Below, piece after piece: positions 1 through 9,134 of a stretch of DNA of 50,443 nucleotides. Positions within the stretch are counted from its first letter, which is position 1. Each line of letters opens with the position of its first letter. This stretch comes from Opitutia bacterium (GTDB lineage Bacteria > Verrucomicrobiota > Verrucomicrobiia > Opitutales > Opitutaceae): the NCBI GenBank assembly GCA_003142615.1, contig PLMW01000089.1, positions 1 through 50,443 of the forward strand. The letters run 5' to 3'. A program made the position numbers and the translations under genes. Below the pieces are notes generated by a model. The model did not search any database, was not told the origin of the DNA, and saw only the letters and a list, made by a program, of their open reading frames with translations.

Positions 1-1137
1 CGGGTTGTGGTGCATGTCGCCCAACTCGCCAATGTCCCAGTACTTCGATGCAAATTCGAGCTCTTCCCCGCCGAGAACTGCTCGGGCCTCATCCAGCGTC
101 CAGGTAAAGTAGTCGCCGTCGTCGTCCAGTCCCACGTCGGCGTCCTGCGAAGCATAAAATCCGCCGCGCTCGCGGTCCGTCATCGTCGCGTCGAGCCACG
201 CCACGATCTCGCGCGCCGTGGCAAGAAAATCCTCGCGGACAAAGCTCTGATAGCCGTGCACGAAATTGCGCAGCAGCTCCGTATTGTCGTAGAGCATCTT
301 CTCAAAGTGAGGCACCACCCAGCGTTCATCCACGCTGTAGCGGTGAAATCCGCCGGCAAGCTGGTCGTAGATGCCGCCGCGGGCCATCTTTTCAAGCGTC
401 GCGGTAAAGGCCTCGCGGGCTCCGGCGTTGCCGCGGCTCACAGCCACCTGAAGCAACAGATCCAGCGCCGCCGGATGAGGGAACTTGGGCTGCGAACCGA
501 AGCCGCCGTTGCGCGGATCGAACTGCGCCACGATCGCGCCGGCAATCCTTTCCACCAAAGCCAGGGAAAAACCGCCGCGCCCGGAAAAGCTCTCGTTGTG
601 CTCGATGGCCGCCATAACGCTGCCGGCTGTCTCCAGCGCTTCGTCGCGTTGCTCGCGCCACACCTGGGCCATGGCCAGCAGCACGCGCCCCATCCCCGGC
701 CGCCCGTAGCGCTCGTCGCGGGGAATATACGTGCCACCGAAATACGGCCGGCCATCGGGAGTCAAAAATGCCGTCAGCGGCCATCCGCCCTGCCCGCTGA
801 TCGCTGCGACCGCCGCCTGGTAGCGCGCATCCACATCGGGCCGCTCGTCGCGGTCCACCTTCACGGCCACAAAATGCTCATTGATAAGCGCCGCGATCTC
901 CGGATCCTCGTAGGACTCGCGGTCCATGACGTGGCACCAGTGGCACCACACCGCCCCGATGTCGAGCAGGATGGGCTTGTCTTCGGCCCGCGCAAGCGCA
1001 AACGCGGCCTCGCCCCACGCGTGCCAATGGACGGGCTGATGGCGCGCCGAGCGCAGATACGAGGAGGCTGCGTGTTCGAGCTGGTTCGCGGCGCCGGCGG
1101 CTGGGGAATCGCCCTCGTGCATGAGGTGAGCATACAT
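1..1137 (-). CDS. DUF255 thioredoxin-domain protein (YyaL/SSP411 family), 3' end outside window
   Basis: The reading frame is open from an ATG at 1137 to the left edge, so about 379 N-terminal residues are present and the C-terminus is missing. The N-terminal part carries the family hallmarks [13 protein letters not shown], then [13 protein letters not shown] with the CxxC pair near residues 65 and 68, then [20 protein letters not shown]. The DUF255 family joins a thioredoxin-like domain to an alpha/alpha-barrel domain resembling N-acylglucosamine 2-epimerases, and full members are usually 650-700 residues. The CxxC suggests redox activity, but no substrate is established. It is divergent from pdxT with 77 bp between the start codons, so both promoters must lie there. 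The family call is firm and the function is open. Confidence 0.88.
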   Translation of the reverse strand, partial: MYAHLMHEGDSPAAGAANQLEHAASSYLRSARHQPVHWHAWGEAAFALARAEDKPILLDIGAVWCHWCHVMDRESYEDPEIAALINEHFVAVKVDRDERPDVDARYQAAVAAISGQGGWPLTAFLTPDGRPYFGGTYIPRDERYGRPGMGRVLLAMAQVWREQRDEALETAGSVMAAIEHNESFSGRGGFSLALVERIAGAIVAQFDPRNGGFGSQPKFPHPAALDLLLQVAVSRGNAGAREAFTATLEKMARGGIYDQLAGGFHRYSVDERWVVPHFEKMLYDNTELLRNFVHGYQSFVREDFLATAREIVAWLDATMTDRERGGFYASQDADVGLDDDGDYFTWTLDEARAVLGGEELEFASKYWDIGELGDMHHNP

Positions 1138-1214
1138 GGCTCGCGTTCCGCTCTGCCAGCGCGCATCTTTACCGTGTCTGGCGGAATCTCATTATCATAA
1201 GAAGCAGGTAAGCG

Positions 1215-1844
1215 ATGGCAATCAAGACAGCCCCTGCGGCGCACCAGAGCGCCGCGAACAGCAAATCCCTCACCATCGGCGTGCTCGCCCTGCAAGGCGA
1301 CTACGAGGCGCACGCGCGCGCCTTCAAGAGCGCCGGGGCGAACACGGTCCTGGTGCGCAAGCCTCTGGAACTCAGCGGCCTCGACGGCCTGGTGCTGCCC
1401 GGCGGCGAATCCACCACCATGCTCAAGTTTTTGGAGAAGAACAACTTCTTCGACGCGCTCGGAAAGTTTGCTTCGACCATGCCCTGCTTCGCCACCTGCG
1501 CCGGCTGCATCCTTCTGGCGCGCGAAGTGCTCCACCCAAAGCAGCGCAGCCTGGGCGTGCTCGACGCCACGGTGGAGCGCAACGCCTACGGACGCCAGAT
1601 CGACTCCACCATCCTCACCCTCCCCACCGAGCTACCCGGTGGCCCGCTGGAGATGGTCTTTATCCGCTCGCCGCGCATCGCCCGCGTGGGCCAGGGGGTT
1701 CAGGTGCTTGCGCGCCGCGATGGCTTTCCCACCCTGGTGCGCCAGGGTCATCTGCTCGCCGCCACCTTCCACCCAGAGATGACCTCCGACTCGCGCGTGC
1801 AACAGTTGTTCCTCGACATCGTGCGCGCTCACCAAACTCGATAA
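1215..1844 (+). CDS. pdxT: Pyridoxal 5'-phosphate synthase glutaminase subunit PdxT
   Basis: PdxT hydrolyses glutamine and passes ammonia to PdxS, which makes pyridoxal 5'-phosphate from ribose 5-phosphate and glyceraldehyde 3-phosphate. The 209 residues form a class I glutamine amidotransferase domain: IGVLALQGDYEAH at the start, LPGGESTTM near residues 61-69, the nucleophile Cys95 in ATCAGCI, and the His186/Glu188 pair in FHPEMTSD. An extra ~18 residues precede the usual start, so translation might begin a little later. The partner pdxS is not adjacent, unlike in Bacillus, although pdxS and pdxT are unlinked in many genomes. A 179-bp gap without a gene follows. Confidence 0.93.
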   Translation: MAIKTAPAAHQSAANSKSLTIGVLALQGDYEAHARAFKSAGANTVLVRKPLELSGLDGLVLPGGESTTMLKFLEKNNFFDALGKFASTMPCFATCAGCILLAREVLHPKQRSLGVLDATVERNAYGRQIDSTILTLPTELPGGPLEMVFIRSPRIARVGQGVQVLARRDGFPTLVRQGHLLAATFHPEMTSDSRVQQLFLDIVRAHQTR

Positions 1845-2023
1845 GAACCGCTGCGTGCGGAATTCAAAGCGCGGCCGAAGCGCAGGCGGCCCCGATGCGC
1901 GAAAAGCCTCAATCGCAGCTCGGTGAAGGAAGTTCTGGTGATCGAGGAATACTACGATGTCTCATCTTTCCGTGCACTTGTCGCCTAAACCCTGCCAAAT
2001 GCTCTACTCTGGCCTTTAGCGAA

Positions 2024-2905
2024 ATGATGAGCTATTCTGCCAAGATTCGGAAAGCGCTTCTGCAGGCCCTTGCTCATGACATGGTGAACACGGCAAAGGC
2101 CGCGGCGTACTCGGGAATGCTTATGTTCTTCCCTGCTCTCCTGGTCATTACCACGCTGGTGGCTCAGGTGGAGGAGGGACCGACGCTGGTCGGCCAGACG
2201 CGCGGCGTCCTCGAGCAGTTTCTGCCCGCCGATACTCTCGATCTCGTCCAGTCCTCCATCCTCACGCACAACCTCCACTCCGGCCAATTGATCCTCTCCG
2301 CCGCATGCCTCAGCCTTTTCGCTGGCATGGGAGTCATGTTGTCGTTGATGGAAGGGTTCCGCCGCGCCTACCGGCTGCCGCCCGAAAGCTGGACCTTCTG
2401 GGGACGCCGCGTGCGCGCCCTGCTGCTGGTATTCATTGTGCTGATTCCGCTGTCGCTGGCCTCAACTGCCATCGTCTTTGGCCACCAGATCGAACACTGG
2501 ATGATCGATAACGCCGGCCATGAGTTGCGCCACTTCGTCATCTTCTTCTGGCGCGGGGTCCGCTGGTCGGTCACATTCCTGGCGGTTCTCGCCGTCCTCG
2601 CCGCCCTTTACCATTTCGGCACCCGGCGCACGGAAAGCTGGCTCTGGGTCGCGCCCGGCGCCATCGCCGGCACCCTCATCTGGTTTCCGGCCACGCTCGC
2701 CTACGGCTGGTACGTCACCAGCGCCGGCAATTACACCCGGCTCTACGGGTCTTTCGCGGCGGGCATCGCAACTTTGGTATGGCTTTACATCACGTCGTTC
2801 AGCGTTTTGCTGGGCGCGGAGCTGAATGGGGCTCTCTACTGGGAGCGCCAGAATCAAATTGCGGCGGAACCCTCCGCGCGCCAACCGGAGCCGCTTCCCC
2901 GCTAA
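2024..2905 (+). CDS. YihY/BrkB-family inner-membrane protein
   Basis: This is a 293-residue polytopic protein. The start at the ATG pair 2024/2027 is preferred because homologs begin just before the conserved AAAYSGMLMFFPALL segment; the same frame is open far upstream but that part has no family similarity. About six hydrophobic segments are visible, and the C-terminal part has the typical LYGSFAAGIATLVWLYITS and LLGAELN motifs of this family (once mis-named ribonuclease BN). The molecular role is unknown; the family is linked to membrane integrity or transport. It stands between pdxT and pyk, with gaps of about 180 and 196 bp that hold no other gene. Confidence 0.9.
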   Translation: MMSYSAKIRKALLQALAHDMVNTAKAAAYSGMLMFFPALLVITTLVAQVEEGPTLVGQTRGVLEQFLPADTLDLVQSSILTHNLHSGQLILSAACLSLFAGMGVMLSLMEGFRRAYRLPPESWTFWGRRVRALLLVFIVLIPLSLASTAIVFGHQIEHWMIDNAGHELRHFVIFFWRGVRWSVTFLAVLAVLAALYHFGTRRTESWLWVAPGAIAGTLIWFPATLAYGWYVTSAGNYTRLYGSFAAGIATLVWLYITSFSVLLGAELNGALYWERQNQIAAEPSARQPEPLPR

Positions 2906-3101
2906 GCCCGTTCACTTTGGCGCTTTCGTGCGCGGCCCGCGCTGAAATGGCCGGCTCACCGCGCTCGCGGCGCCGCGTGCGCTCCACGCCCTGGTGCCCC
3001 GCAAGTTACAATAAACTCAGTAGTGTCCTCCTTGCCCCGTTTTTCACCTGCTCGAAATCTCTTTTGACTAAACTCGAAGATGCCTCCGGAGCCTCTCTCT
3101 T

Positions 3102-4697
3102 ATGACCTCTGATGCACTTTCTCTTTCGGAGTCCCCCTCCCAGCGTCGTGCCAAGATCGTCGCCACGCTTGGGCCGGCATCGAACACCGAGCCGGTCATC
3201 CGCGACATGATCCGCGCCGGCGTCGATGTCTTCCGCCTGAACTTTTCCCACGGCTCGCACGAGGGCAAGGCCGCGGTGATTGAGAAGATCCGCAAAGTCA
3301 GCAAGGAAGAACGCAAACCGCTGTGCATCCTTGGCGACTTGCAAGGGCCCAAGATCCGCACAGCCCTGCTGAAAGACCATCAGCCCGTCCTGCTCAAGGC
3401 CGGCCACCAGCTCACCATCACGCCGCGCGACATCCTGGGCACGGCAACTCTCGTGGGCGCCACCTTCAAAACGCTGGCGGAAAACGTCGAGCAAGGTTCG
3501 TGCATACTGCTCTCCGACGGGCTCATCGAGCTGCGCGTCCACGAGGTCGACGGAGAAGACGTGGTGTGCGACATCGTCAACGGCGGGCTGCTGGGCGAAT
3601 GCAAGGGGATCAATCTTCCGGGCGTTCTGGTGCGCACCCCGTCGCTAACGGAAAAAGACTCCGTCGACCTCGAATTTGCGCTCCATCACGGCATCGACGC
3701 CATCGCCGTTTCCTTCGTTCGCACCGCTGAGGACGTCAGCCTTGTGCGCAATCGCGTCACCGCGCATGGCGCCGATACCTGGATCATCGCCAAGCTGGAA
3801 AAGCCGCAGGCCGTCGAGCATCTCGACGCGATCCTCGAGGTCTCCGACGGCATCATGGTGGCTCGCGGCGATCTGGGCGTGGAAGTGCCGCTGGAGCAAG
3901 TTCCCGCCATTCAGAAGCACATCATCCGGCGCGCCGCCGAGTACTCCAAGCCGGTCATCACGGCTACGCAGATGCTGGAATCGATGATCGAGAACCCGCG
4001 GCCCACGCGCGCCGAGGTCTCCGACGTGGCTAACGCCATCTACGACGGCACCGATGCCGTGATGCTCTCCGGCGAGTCGGCCATTGGCAAATACCCGGTC
4101 GAAGCGGTGGCTATGATGGCGCGCATCGTCTCGGAAACCGAGCGGCACATCAAGGAAAGCCTCGAAACCCAGCCGCGCGAGCGCCGCAGCCACTTCTCCA
4201 TCGCCGAAATCATCTGCGAAGCCACGGCCCACGCCGCCGACGATCTCGACCTGCGCGGCATCGCCCTCTTCACCGAATCCGGCTCGACCGCGCGCCAGCT
4301 CTCCAAATACCACCCCATGGCGCCCATCTTCGCGCTCAGCCCCGTCGCGGTCACTGTCAATCGCCTCAACCTGCTGTGGGGCACCACGCCGATCCGCTGT
4401 CCCAAGGTGCACACCACTGAGGCGCTGGTCGATTGCGCCGAATCCCTGCTCGAAAAAGGCGGCTACGTCCGCCAGCGCGAGGTCATCGCCATTGTGGCTG
4501 GCACGCGCACCAAGTCCGGCTCAACCAACTTCCTCCGCCTGCACTCCATGGGCGAAAATTCCCTCGCCGGCGCGCGCTTCCGCACGCCCCGTTCTCGAGC
4601 CGCCGCGCTCGATGCCGTACCCGGTACCGGCGCAGCGTCCGGTGCCGATGCCGCGCCCAAAAAGCGCCCCGCCAAGCGCTCCGAACCGCAAGAATAG
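3102..4697 (+). CDS. pyk: Pyruvate kinase
   Basis: Pyruvate kinase transfers phosphate from phosphoenolpyruvate to ADP, the last step of glycolysis. The N-terminus has the conserved AKIVATLGPAS and RLNFSHG. The active-site signature WIIAKLEKPQAVE places the catalytic lysine at residue 231 and is followed by GIMVARGDLGVEVP; the regulatory C-terminal domain follows. At 531 residues it is about 50 longer than the norm, because an Ala/Pro/Lys-rich tail is added after residue ~485. That tail looks disordered. The sequence style (TLVGATFKTLAENVEQG, ADLQGPKIRTA-like strings) matches acidobacterial pyruvate kinases as I know them. Confidence 0.96.
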   Translation: MTSDALSLSESPSQRRAKIVATLGPASNTEPVIRDMIRAGVDVFRLNFSHGSHEGKAAVIEKIRKVSKEERKPLCILGDLQGPKIRTALLKDHQPVLLKAGHQLTITPRDILGTATLVGATFKTLAENVEQGSCILLSDGLIELRVHEVDGEDVVCDIVNGGLLGECKGINLPGVLVRTPSLTEKDSVDLEFALHHGIDAIAVSFVRTAEDVSLVRNRVTAHGADTWIIAKLEKPQAVEHLDAILEVSDGIMVARGDLGVEVPLEQVPAIQKHIIRRAAEYSKPVITATQMLESMIENPRPTRAEVSDVANAIYDGTDAVMLSGESAIGKYPVEAVAMMARIVSETERHIKESLETQPRERRSHFSIAEIICEATAHAADDLDLRGIALFTESGSTARQLSKYHPMAPIFALSPVAVTVNRLNLLWGTTPIRCPKVHTTEALVDCAESLLEKGGYVRQREVIAIVAGTRTKSGSTNFLRLHSMGENSLAGARFRTPRSRAAALDAVPGTGAASGADAAPKKRPAKRSEPQE

Positions 4698-4895
4698 CCG
4701 CGTACCGCTCGAAACAACGCTGCCTGCGGATCCGATGCGCCGACTGCGGGGCCAAGGGCGAAAAGCAGCGGCTTACCCTCCCACGATCCTGTCCATGTTG
4801 CCGCGTACAGCGAGTTTTTCCCGGCAGGAGTATGCTGGGACGTTCCCCGAAACAGAGGTCTGAGAACCGGCTCAGTCCGGATCAAGGGAGGGAAT

Positions 4896-6959
4896 ATGTT
4901 CGAGGGCTCGGCGTCTCTCGTGTTTCTGTGGGATTTCGTGATTGGCATCGTGGTGCTGGTGCTGATCGTCCTTATCCTTAAGTCGATATACAGCATTGGT
5001 CCGACGCAAGTCGGATTGGTCCGCAAGCGGTTTGGCGCAAAATTGCCCGGCAGCAACCCGGTGGCCTTCAAAGGCGAAGCCGGCTACCAGGCCGAGTTGC
5101 TCATGCCTGGCCTTCGCTTCAAGTTCTGCCTGATTTACGCGGTGGCCAAGCATCCCTGGGTACAGGTTCCCGCGGGTCAAATCGGCGTGGTCATCGCGCA
5201 AGTGGGCGATGCGACACCCATTGGCGCAAAGTCGGGTGTCTACAAAGCCGAGTTTGGCAACTTCACTGACGTCTCAAACTTCGTCGCCAACGGCGGCCAA
5301 AAGGGCGTGCAAAGGCCGGTTCTCTCTCCCGGCATGCTGGCCCCCATCCATCCTGTGGCCTTCCTGGTCATCACCAAGCCATCTGTCTTCGGCGTTCCCA
5401 TCACCGACGCATACCGCAAGCTGGCCGAAGAAAAAGGCAGGCTCACCTACGAAGCTTTCGGGTTGGAGGAACGGCAGCTCGAAGTGACGCGCATTGCGCC
5501 GCGGCCGACCGAGGCTGGCAAAGTCGTCGACATGATCGGCATCGTAACCGCCCTCGAAGGCCAACCGTTGCCGGCCGGCGCCATCGCCAACAGGCTGGGA
5601 GGATTCGACGATGTCGAAGAGCTCGAAAAGAACGCCGGCACCACCGATTTCCAGCTCATCGCCGCCATACTCGGCAGCAAGAACACCCTGCACAACAACT
5701 TCCAGGATTTCCAGCAATTCCTCGATGCCGGCGGAAAGATCGGCCTGCAGCACGATCCGCTTCTCTACGGCGCCTTCAACCTGAATCCGTTTCTGGTGCG
5801 CGTGGAGCAGGTCCCGATGCTGGTCGTCGAACAGGGCCAGGTTGCCGTAATCAAGGCCTACGTTGGCCTGCCGACCCAGGACACTTCAGGCATCGGGTTC
5901 AAATTCGGCAGTCTGGTGCGGCCCGGCCATCAAGGCATCTGGCAGGAGGCTTTGAGAACCGGCAAATACCCCATCAACCCCCGGATTTACGACGCCAAGG
6001 TTGTCCTCACCGCGATCCTCAAGCTCGACTGGGCCAAGGACGTCACCGGAGCCCATGGACTCGACGCGCGGCTTGAACCCATCATCGCCAAAAGCAATGA
6101 GGGATTTGTCTTCGCCATCGATCTCCAGGTCCTCATCCACGTGCCCGACACCAAAGCCCCGCGCGTGATTTCCATGGTCGGCTCCATGGAGAATCTGGTG
6201 AACGAGGTCCTGCAGGCGGCCGTGGGCAACCTCTTCCGCGACAAGATCGGCGGCATGGAAGCCATCAAGTTCATCCAGACCCGCCAGATCGTCCAGGAGG
6301 AAGCATTCGCTTACATCCAGAGGAAGCTCGCCGAGTACGAAATCGAAACCCGTGGCGTCTACATTCAGGACGTGATCTACCCGCCCGCGTTGGTCACGGT
6401 GCTCACCAATCGCGAGGTCGCGCACCAGGAGGTGGAAACCTTCAAGATGCAGCGCCAGGCGCAGGACCAGCGCATTGAGACCGAGAAGGCCCGCGGGACT
6501 GCCGACATGCAGGCCCAGCTCGCTCAATCCGCGGTGGGCGTGGACATCAAGAAAAACAACGCCGAAGCGCGCAAGGCGGAAGCGGACGGCGAGTCCACCT
6601 ATATTGAGCGCACCGGCACAGCCCAGGGAGCGCAGGTCCGGGCTGTCGGTTTGGCCCGTGCTGAGGCCTATCAAAAGCAGGTTGCGGCACTCGGCCAGGG
6701 AGCCACTGCACTGGTCAACGCCGTCGAGGCCCTTTCCAGAAGCAATGTCCCATTCATGCCGAGCACACTGGTCGCCGGAGGCGGTGGCTCAGTCGGCGGC
6801 GTTCTCGAAGGTCTGGGTGCGTTGCTTATGCAGAAAGTCAGTCCCGGCGCGTCAGCCAGTTCCATCGCGTCTGTCGCTGCATCCGCGCCGACGGACGCAG
6901 CCAAATCTTCTGCTCCAGCCCCTCAGCCGACTCCGCAGCCCATTCCGCCGAAACCGTAG
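4896..6959 (+). CDS. SPFH/flotillin-like membrane protein
   Basis: This 687-residue protein starts with one hydrophobic segment (residues ~8-30, FLWDFVIGIVVLVLIVLILK). Beta-rich SPFH sequence follows, including the later stretch ALVTVLTNREVAHQEVETF. A charged, Ala/Glu/Lys/Gln-rich helical region (~515-600) comes next, and the end is Ala/Pro-rich. SPFH proteins form large oligomeric scaffolds at membranes. This one is longer than standard flotillins (~450-500). The ATG at 4896 is well supported: an AAGGGAGGG Shine-Dalgarno sits 6-7 bases ahead of it. A stem-loop follows the stop codon. The exact role is not inferable from context. Confidence 0.88.
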   Translation: MFEGSASLVFLWDFVIGIVVLVLIVLILKSIYSIGPTQVGLVRKRFGAKLPGSNPVAFKGEAGYQAELLMPGLRFKFCLIYAVAKHPWVQVPAGQIGVVIAQVGDATPIGAKSGVYKAEFGNFTDVSNFVANGGQKGVQRPVLSPGMLAPIHPVAFLVITKPSVFGVPITDAYRKLAEEKGRLTYEAFGLEERQLEVTRIAPRPTEAGKVVDMIGIVTALEGQPLPAGAIANRLGGFDDVEELEKNAGTTDFQLIAAILGSKNTLHNNFQDFQQFLDAGGKIGLQHDPLLYGAFNLNPFLVRVEQVPMLVVEQGQVAVIKAYVGLPTQDTSGIGFKFGSLVRPGHQGIWQEALRTGKYPINPRIYDAKVVLTAILKLDWAKDVTGAHGLDARLEPIIAKSNEGFVFAIDLQVLIHVPDTKAPRVISMVGSMENLVNEVLQAAVGNLFRDKIGGMEAIKFIQTRQIVQEEAFAYIQRKLAEYEIETRGVYIQDVIYPPALVTVLTNREVAHQEVETFKMQRQAQDQRIETEKARGTADMQAQLAQSAVGVDIKKNNAEARKAEADGESTYIERTGTAQGAQVRAVGLARAEAYQKQVAALGQGATALVNAVEALSRSNVPFMPSTLVAGGGGSVGGVLEGLGALLMQKVSPGASASSIASVAASAPTDAAKSSAPAPQPTPQPIPPKP

Positions 6960-6984
6960 CCGCCGGGATCGCCTCACTCACCCG

Positions 6985-7020
6985 CCCCGATTGAATCCCC
7001 GCAAGGTGATTCGATCGGGG
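6985..7020 (+). terminator. Stem-loop downstream of the SPFH gene
   Basis: Arms 6985-6997 and 7008-7020 pair over 13 positions with one G-U wobble (CCCCGAT.. against ..ATCGGGG), with a 10-base loop, 26 bp after the SPFH stop codon. No clear T-tract follows, so it may stabilise the 3' end or act as a weak terminator rather than a classical intrinsic one. Confidence 0.5.
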
Positions 7021-7034
7021 CCACTGATTGTAGC

Positions 7035-7078
7035 GCTGGTCTCTAGACCAGCTGCCGTGCGGGCGTCCACGCCCGCAC
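7035..7078. repeat. Double-hairpin palindromic element
   Basis: Two perfect inverted repeats lie back to back. The first is GCTGGTCT-ct-AGACCAGC at 7035-7052. The second is GTGCGGGCGT-cc-ACGCCCGCAC at 7057-7078. The pairing of a 'GTAGC..GGTCTCTAGACC' hairpin with a 'CGGGCGTCCACGCCCG' hairpin resembles short REP-like elements dispersed in acidobacterial genomes; this is from memory and unverified. No coding sequence overlaps them. Confidence 0.6.
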
Positions 7079-7647
7079 CTATTCTCACTTCGCAAACAGG
7101 CACAGCGGAACCGTTTCCCCCATTGCCTTGTAACCCGCCGGCTCCGGCTGCCACCATCCAAGGCCCAGGGAGCGGCGGAAATTGAGCTGCGGCGGAGATT
7201 GACAAGCGCCAGTGCAATTTTGGGCCGGCGCTTCCCAAATTGCGAGGCGCTAGAATGTACCACACCTTGCCCGTCTCGCACAAGACTTGCAATTCCTCCC
7301 GATGCCCCGTACTATCCGCAGTAGAAACCGGCCTGCAAAGCAGGTGGGTGGTCAACGCTGGTTGAACCAACATTCAACGAACAGGGGCTCGACTCGATCA
7401 TCGGTTCTGTGTGCCGTGTCCGCCAGTCCGGAATGCCTAAGGAACCGCGGGGAGCTCCACCGTCTTAGGACGGGTTCACCGGCGCATCGCTCACGGCCCC
7501 GCGGGCCGGGTTCTACTTTCCATTCTCAGTAGCCCCTTCGGTTGAGTGGCCTTCTGATTCGCCCCGCGCTGCCGGACTGCCACTGCTCACACCGCCAGGT
7601 GGTGTCTCAGTTTGATTTCAGGCATTCAGAATGGTCAGGATTGGCGC
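7079..7647. other. Non-coding stretch without a recognised gene
   Basis: About 570 bp between the hairpin element and the next gene. Short open frames exist, the longest at 7287-7532, but they have arginine/proline-rich shadow-like translations and no recognisable motif. I looked for tRNA-like T-arms and saw none. Decayed coding sequence is possible. Confidence 0.5.
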
Positions 7648-8145
7648 TCACCGGCTCCACTGCGACATTTTGGCAAGCTCTTTCCGGGCTGCATGGTTGA
7701 CATCCGCCCATGCTCTTGATTGGCCGCAGCTATAGTTGATCTCGGTCGCACTGTGAGCCGCTGCGGGGACATCCTTATCTTGGCTGGCCGGATTGAGGAA
7801 GAGCAGATACTCGCCCCCTATGTTGGCTTTGGCTCCCTTATCGAGATAAAAGCCACCGCTATCGCGATATGTAAAAAGCTCGATGGTCGCAGGAGGTTCA
7901 CCTTTGAAAGAGGTCAGAACTCGAAGGTGATAAATCGTCCAAGGATCGTCTGCACCTATGTAGTCTGACCAGTGATTATCGGCAGCTGACACCTCGACAC
8001 GCACCACCCATTTGGAGTCAGAGAACTCCTCTGAAAGAGTTGTCTTCGCATACATCTTCCCCTTGTAGATGCACACGGCGTTGGCTGGGCACTTCGTTAG
8101 AAGGGCAAACACTGCAACGATGATGGCAGTCCTACTCCAATTCAT
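7648..8145 (-). CDS. Secreted hypothetical protein with signal peptide
   Basis: The 165 residues begin with a clear Sec-type signal peptide (positively charged start, hydrophobic AIIVAVFALL, likely cleavage after ANA near residue 23). The mature part is mostly beta-strand-like (WVVRVEV, TIYHLRVLTSFKG, TIELFTYRD, GEYLLFLNP) and has cysteines near its beginning and in the YSCGQSRAW segment. The alternation of short strands and the 'VLTSFKGEPP..IELFT' phrasing resemble small extracytoplasmic NTR/TIMP-like proteins, but this is only a resemblance. Base composition is visibly less GC-rich than its neighbours, which suggests acquisition. It faces away from the lgt-like gene. Confidence 0.75.
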   Translation of the reverse strand: MNWSRTAIIVAVFALLTKCPANAVCIYKGKMYAKTTLSEEFSDSKWVVRVEVSAADNHWSDYIGADDPWTIYHLRVLTSFKGEPPATIELFTYRDSGGFYLDKGAKANIGGEYLLFLNPASQDKDVPAAAHSATEINYSCGQSRAWADVNHAARKELAKMSQWSR

Positions 8146-8300
8146 GCAGTAAGGATACGCCGTTCGGCAGACTCAGGACGCCAGCCCCGCGATCCGACTT
8201 GGCTCTGGCTCAACGCAAGGGCTGTGGATTTCAAACTGAGACACTACCCACCGCCAACTCCGCTAACGCCGCTAGCCCCGCTGTCTTATCCTGTCTTCAG

Positions 8301-9134
8301 GTGCATCCTGTTCTCTTTCACATCGGATCGATTCTGATTCCGTCCTACGGCGTAGTCACCGCACTGGGCGTGTTGCTGGCGCTCGCTCTGTCCCAGCGCA
8401 CAGCCCGCATCGCCGGCGTGGACGCCGCCAAAGTGTGGAATCTTTGCATTCTGAGCCTCTTTGCCGCGCTGGCTGCCGCACGGCTGCTTTTGGTCGTCGC
8501 TAACTGGAGTGCCCTGCGCTTCCACCCTGCGTGGCTGCTGGAGCTGGCGATGGTGCATCATCCGCTGCTGGCTGTAGCGGGCGCGCTGGCAGGCGCCGGC
8601 TGCGCGGCGTGGTACGCGCGCCACTGCAAACTTCCCTTCCGCGCCACTGCCGACGCCCTGGCCCCGCCGCTCGCCGCTGCCCTGGCCTTCGAGCAACTCG
8701 GCGCGCTCGCCGCCGGCTCCGGTTACGGCACGGATGCCGGACCTCGCGTGGGCTGGGCCGTCATCTACTCGAACCCCCTGGCTGCCATCTGGAGCGGCGC
8801 GCCGCTGGGCGTTCCATTGCATCCCGTGCAAACCTACGCGGCCCTCGCTTTCCTCGCTCTGGCCATTCTTCTGTGGGTCTGGCTGCCCCTCGAACGGCGC
8901 CAGGGCGACGTGGCCGGCCTCTGGCTGATGGGCGCCGGAGTGGCCATTTTCCTCACCGAGATGTGGCGCGATTGGGCGGGCCGCGGCTCGCTCTTCGATG
9001 GCGTAATCGACGGCCCGCAGATCGCAGCCGTCTTTCTCGTGCTCGCCGGTGCGCTGGTCCTGCGCGAACGCAAAGGCGCTCAACCCGCCGCCACTCACAT
9101 CGTAAACACTGACGGAAATCGAGGCTCTGCATGA
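8301..9134 (+). CDS. Prolipoprotein diacylglyceryl transferase-like protein, catalytic residues altered
   Basis: The fold is Lgt-like: HPVLFHIGSILIPSYG at the N-terminus, about seven membrane segments, GSGYGTDAGPRVGW, and LHPVQTYAAL in the position of the Lgt HPSQLYE motif. I chose the GTG at 8301 because homologs start with the HPVLFHIG segment; the frame extends upstream to 8199 without similarity. The motif that in E. coli Lgt reads RLGNFINGELWG reads QLGALAAGSGYG here, so the equivalents of Arg143, Asn146 and Glu151 are absent. The equivalent of His103 also seems missing. Lgt transfers diacylglycerol from phosphatidylglycerol to the lipobox cysteine; whether this protein does so is doubtful. 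It overlaps the next gene by ATGA. Confidence 0.8.
   Translation: MHPVLFHIGSILIPSYGVVTALGVLLALALSQRTARIAGVDAAKVWNLCILSLFAALAAARLLLVVANWSALRFHPAWLLELAMVHHPLLAVAGALAGAGCAAWYARHCKLPFRATADALAPPLAAALAFEQLGALAAGSGYGTDAGPRVGWAVIYSNPLAAIWSGAPLGVPLHPVQTYAALAFLALAILLWVWLPLERRQGDVAGLWLMGAGVAIFLTEMWRDWAGRGSLFDGVIDGPQIAAVFLVLAGALVLRERKGAQPAATHIVNTDGNRGSA

Noticed and set aside
7287-7532. 81-codon ORF in the gap after the SPFH gene
   Set aside because: Arg/Ser-rich translation without motif or ribosome binding site; probably chance.
7260-7650. Possible tRNA or structured RNA
   Set aside because: No T-arm consensus or cloverleaf could be traced; short complementary words only.
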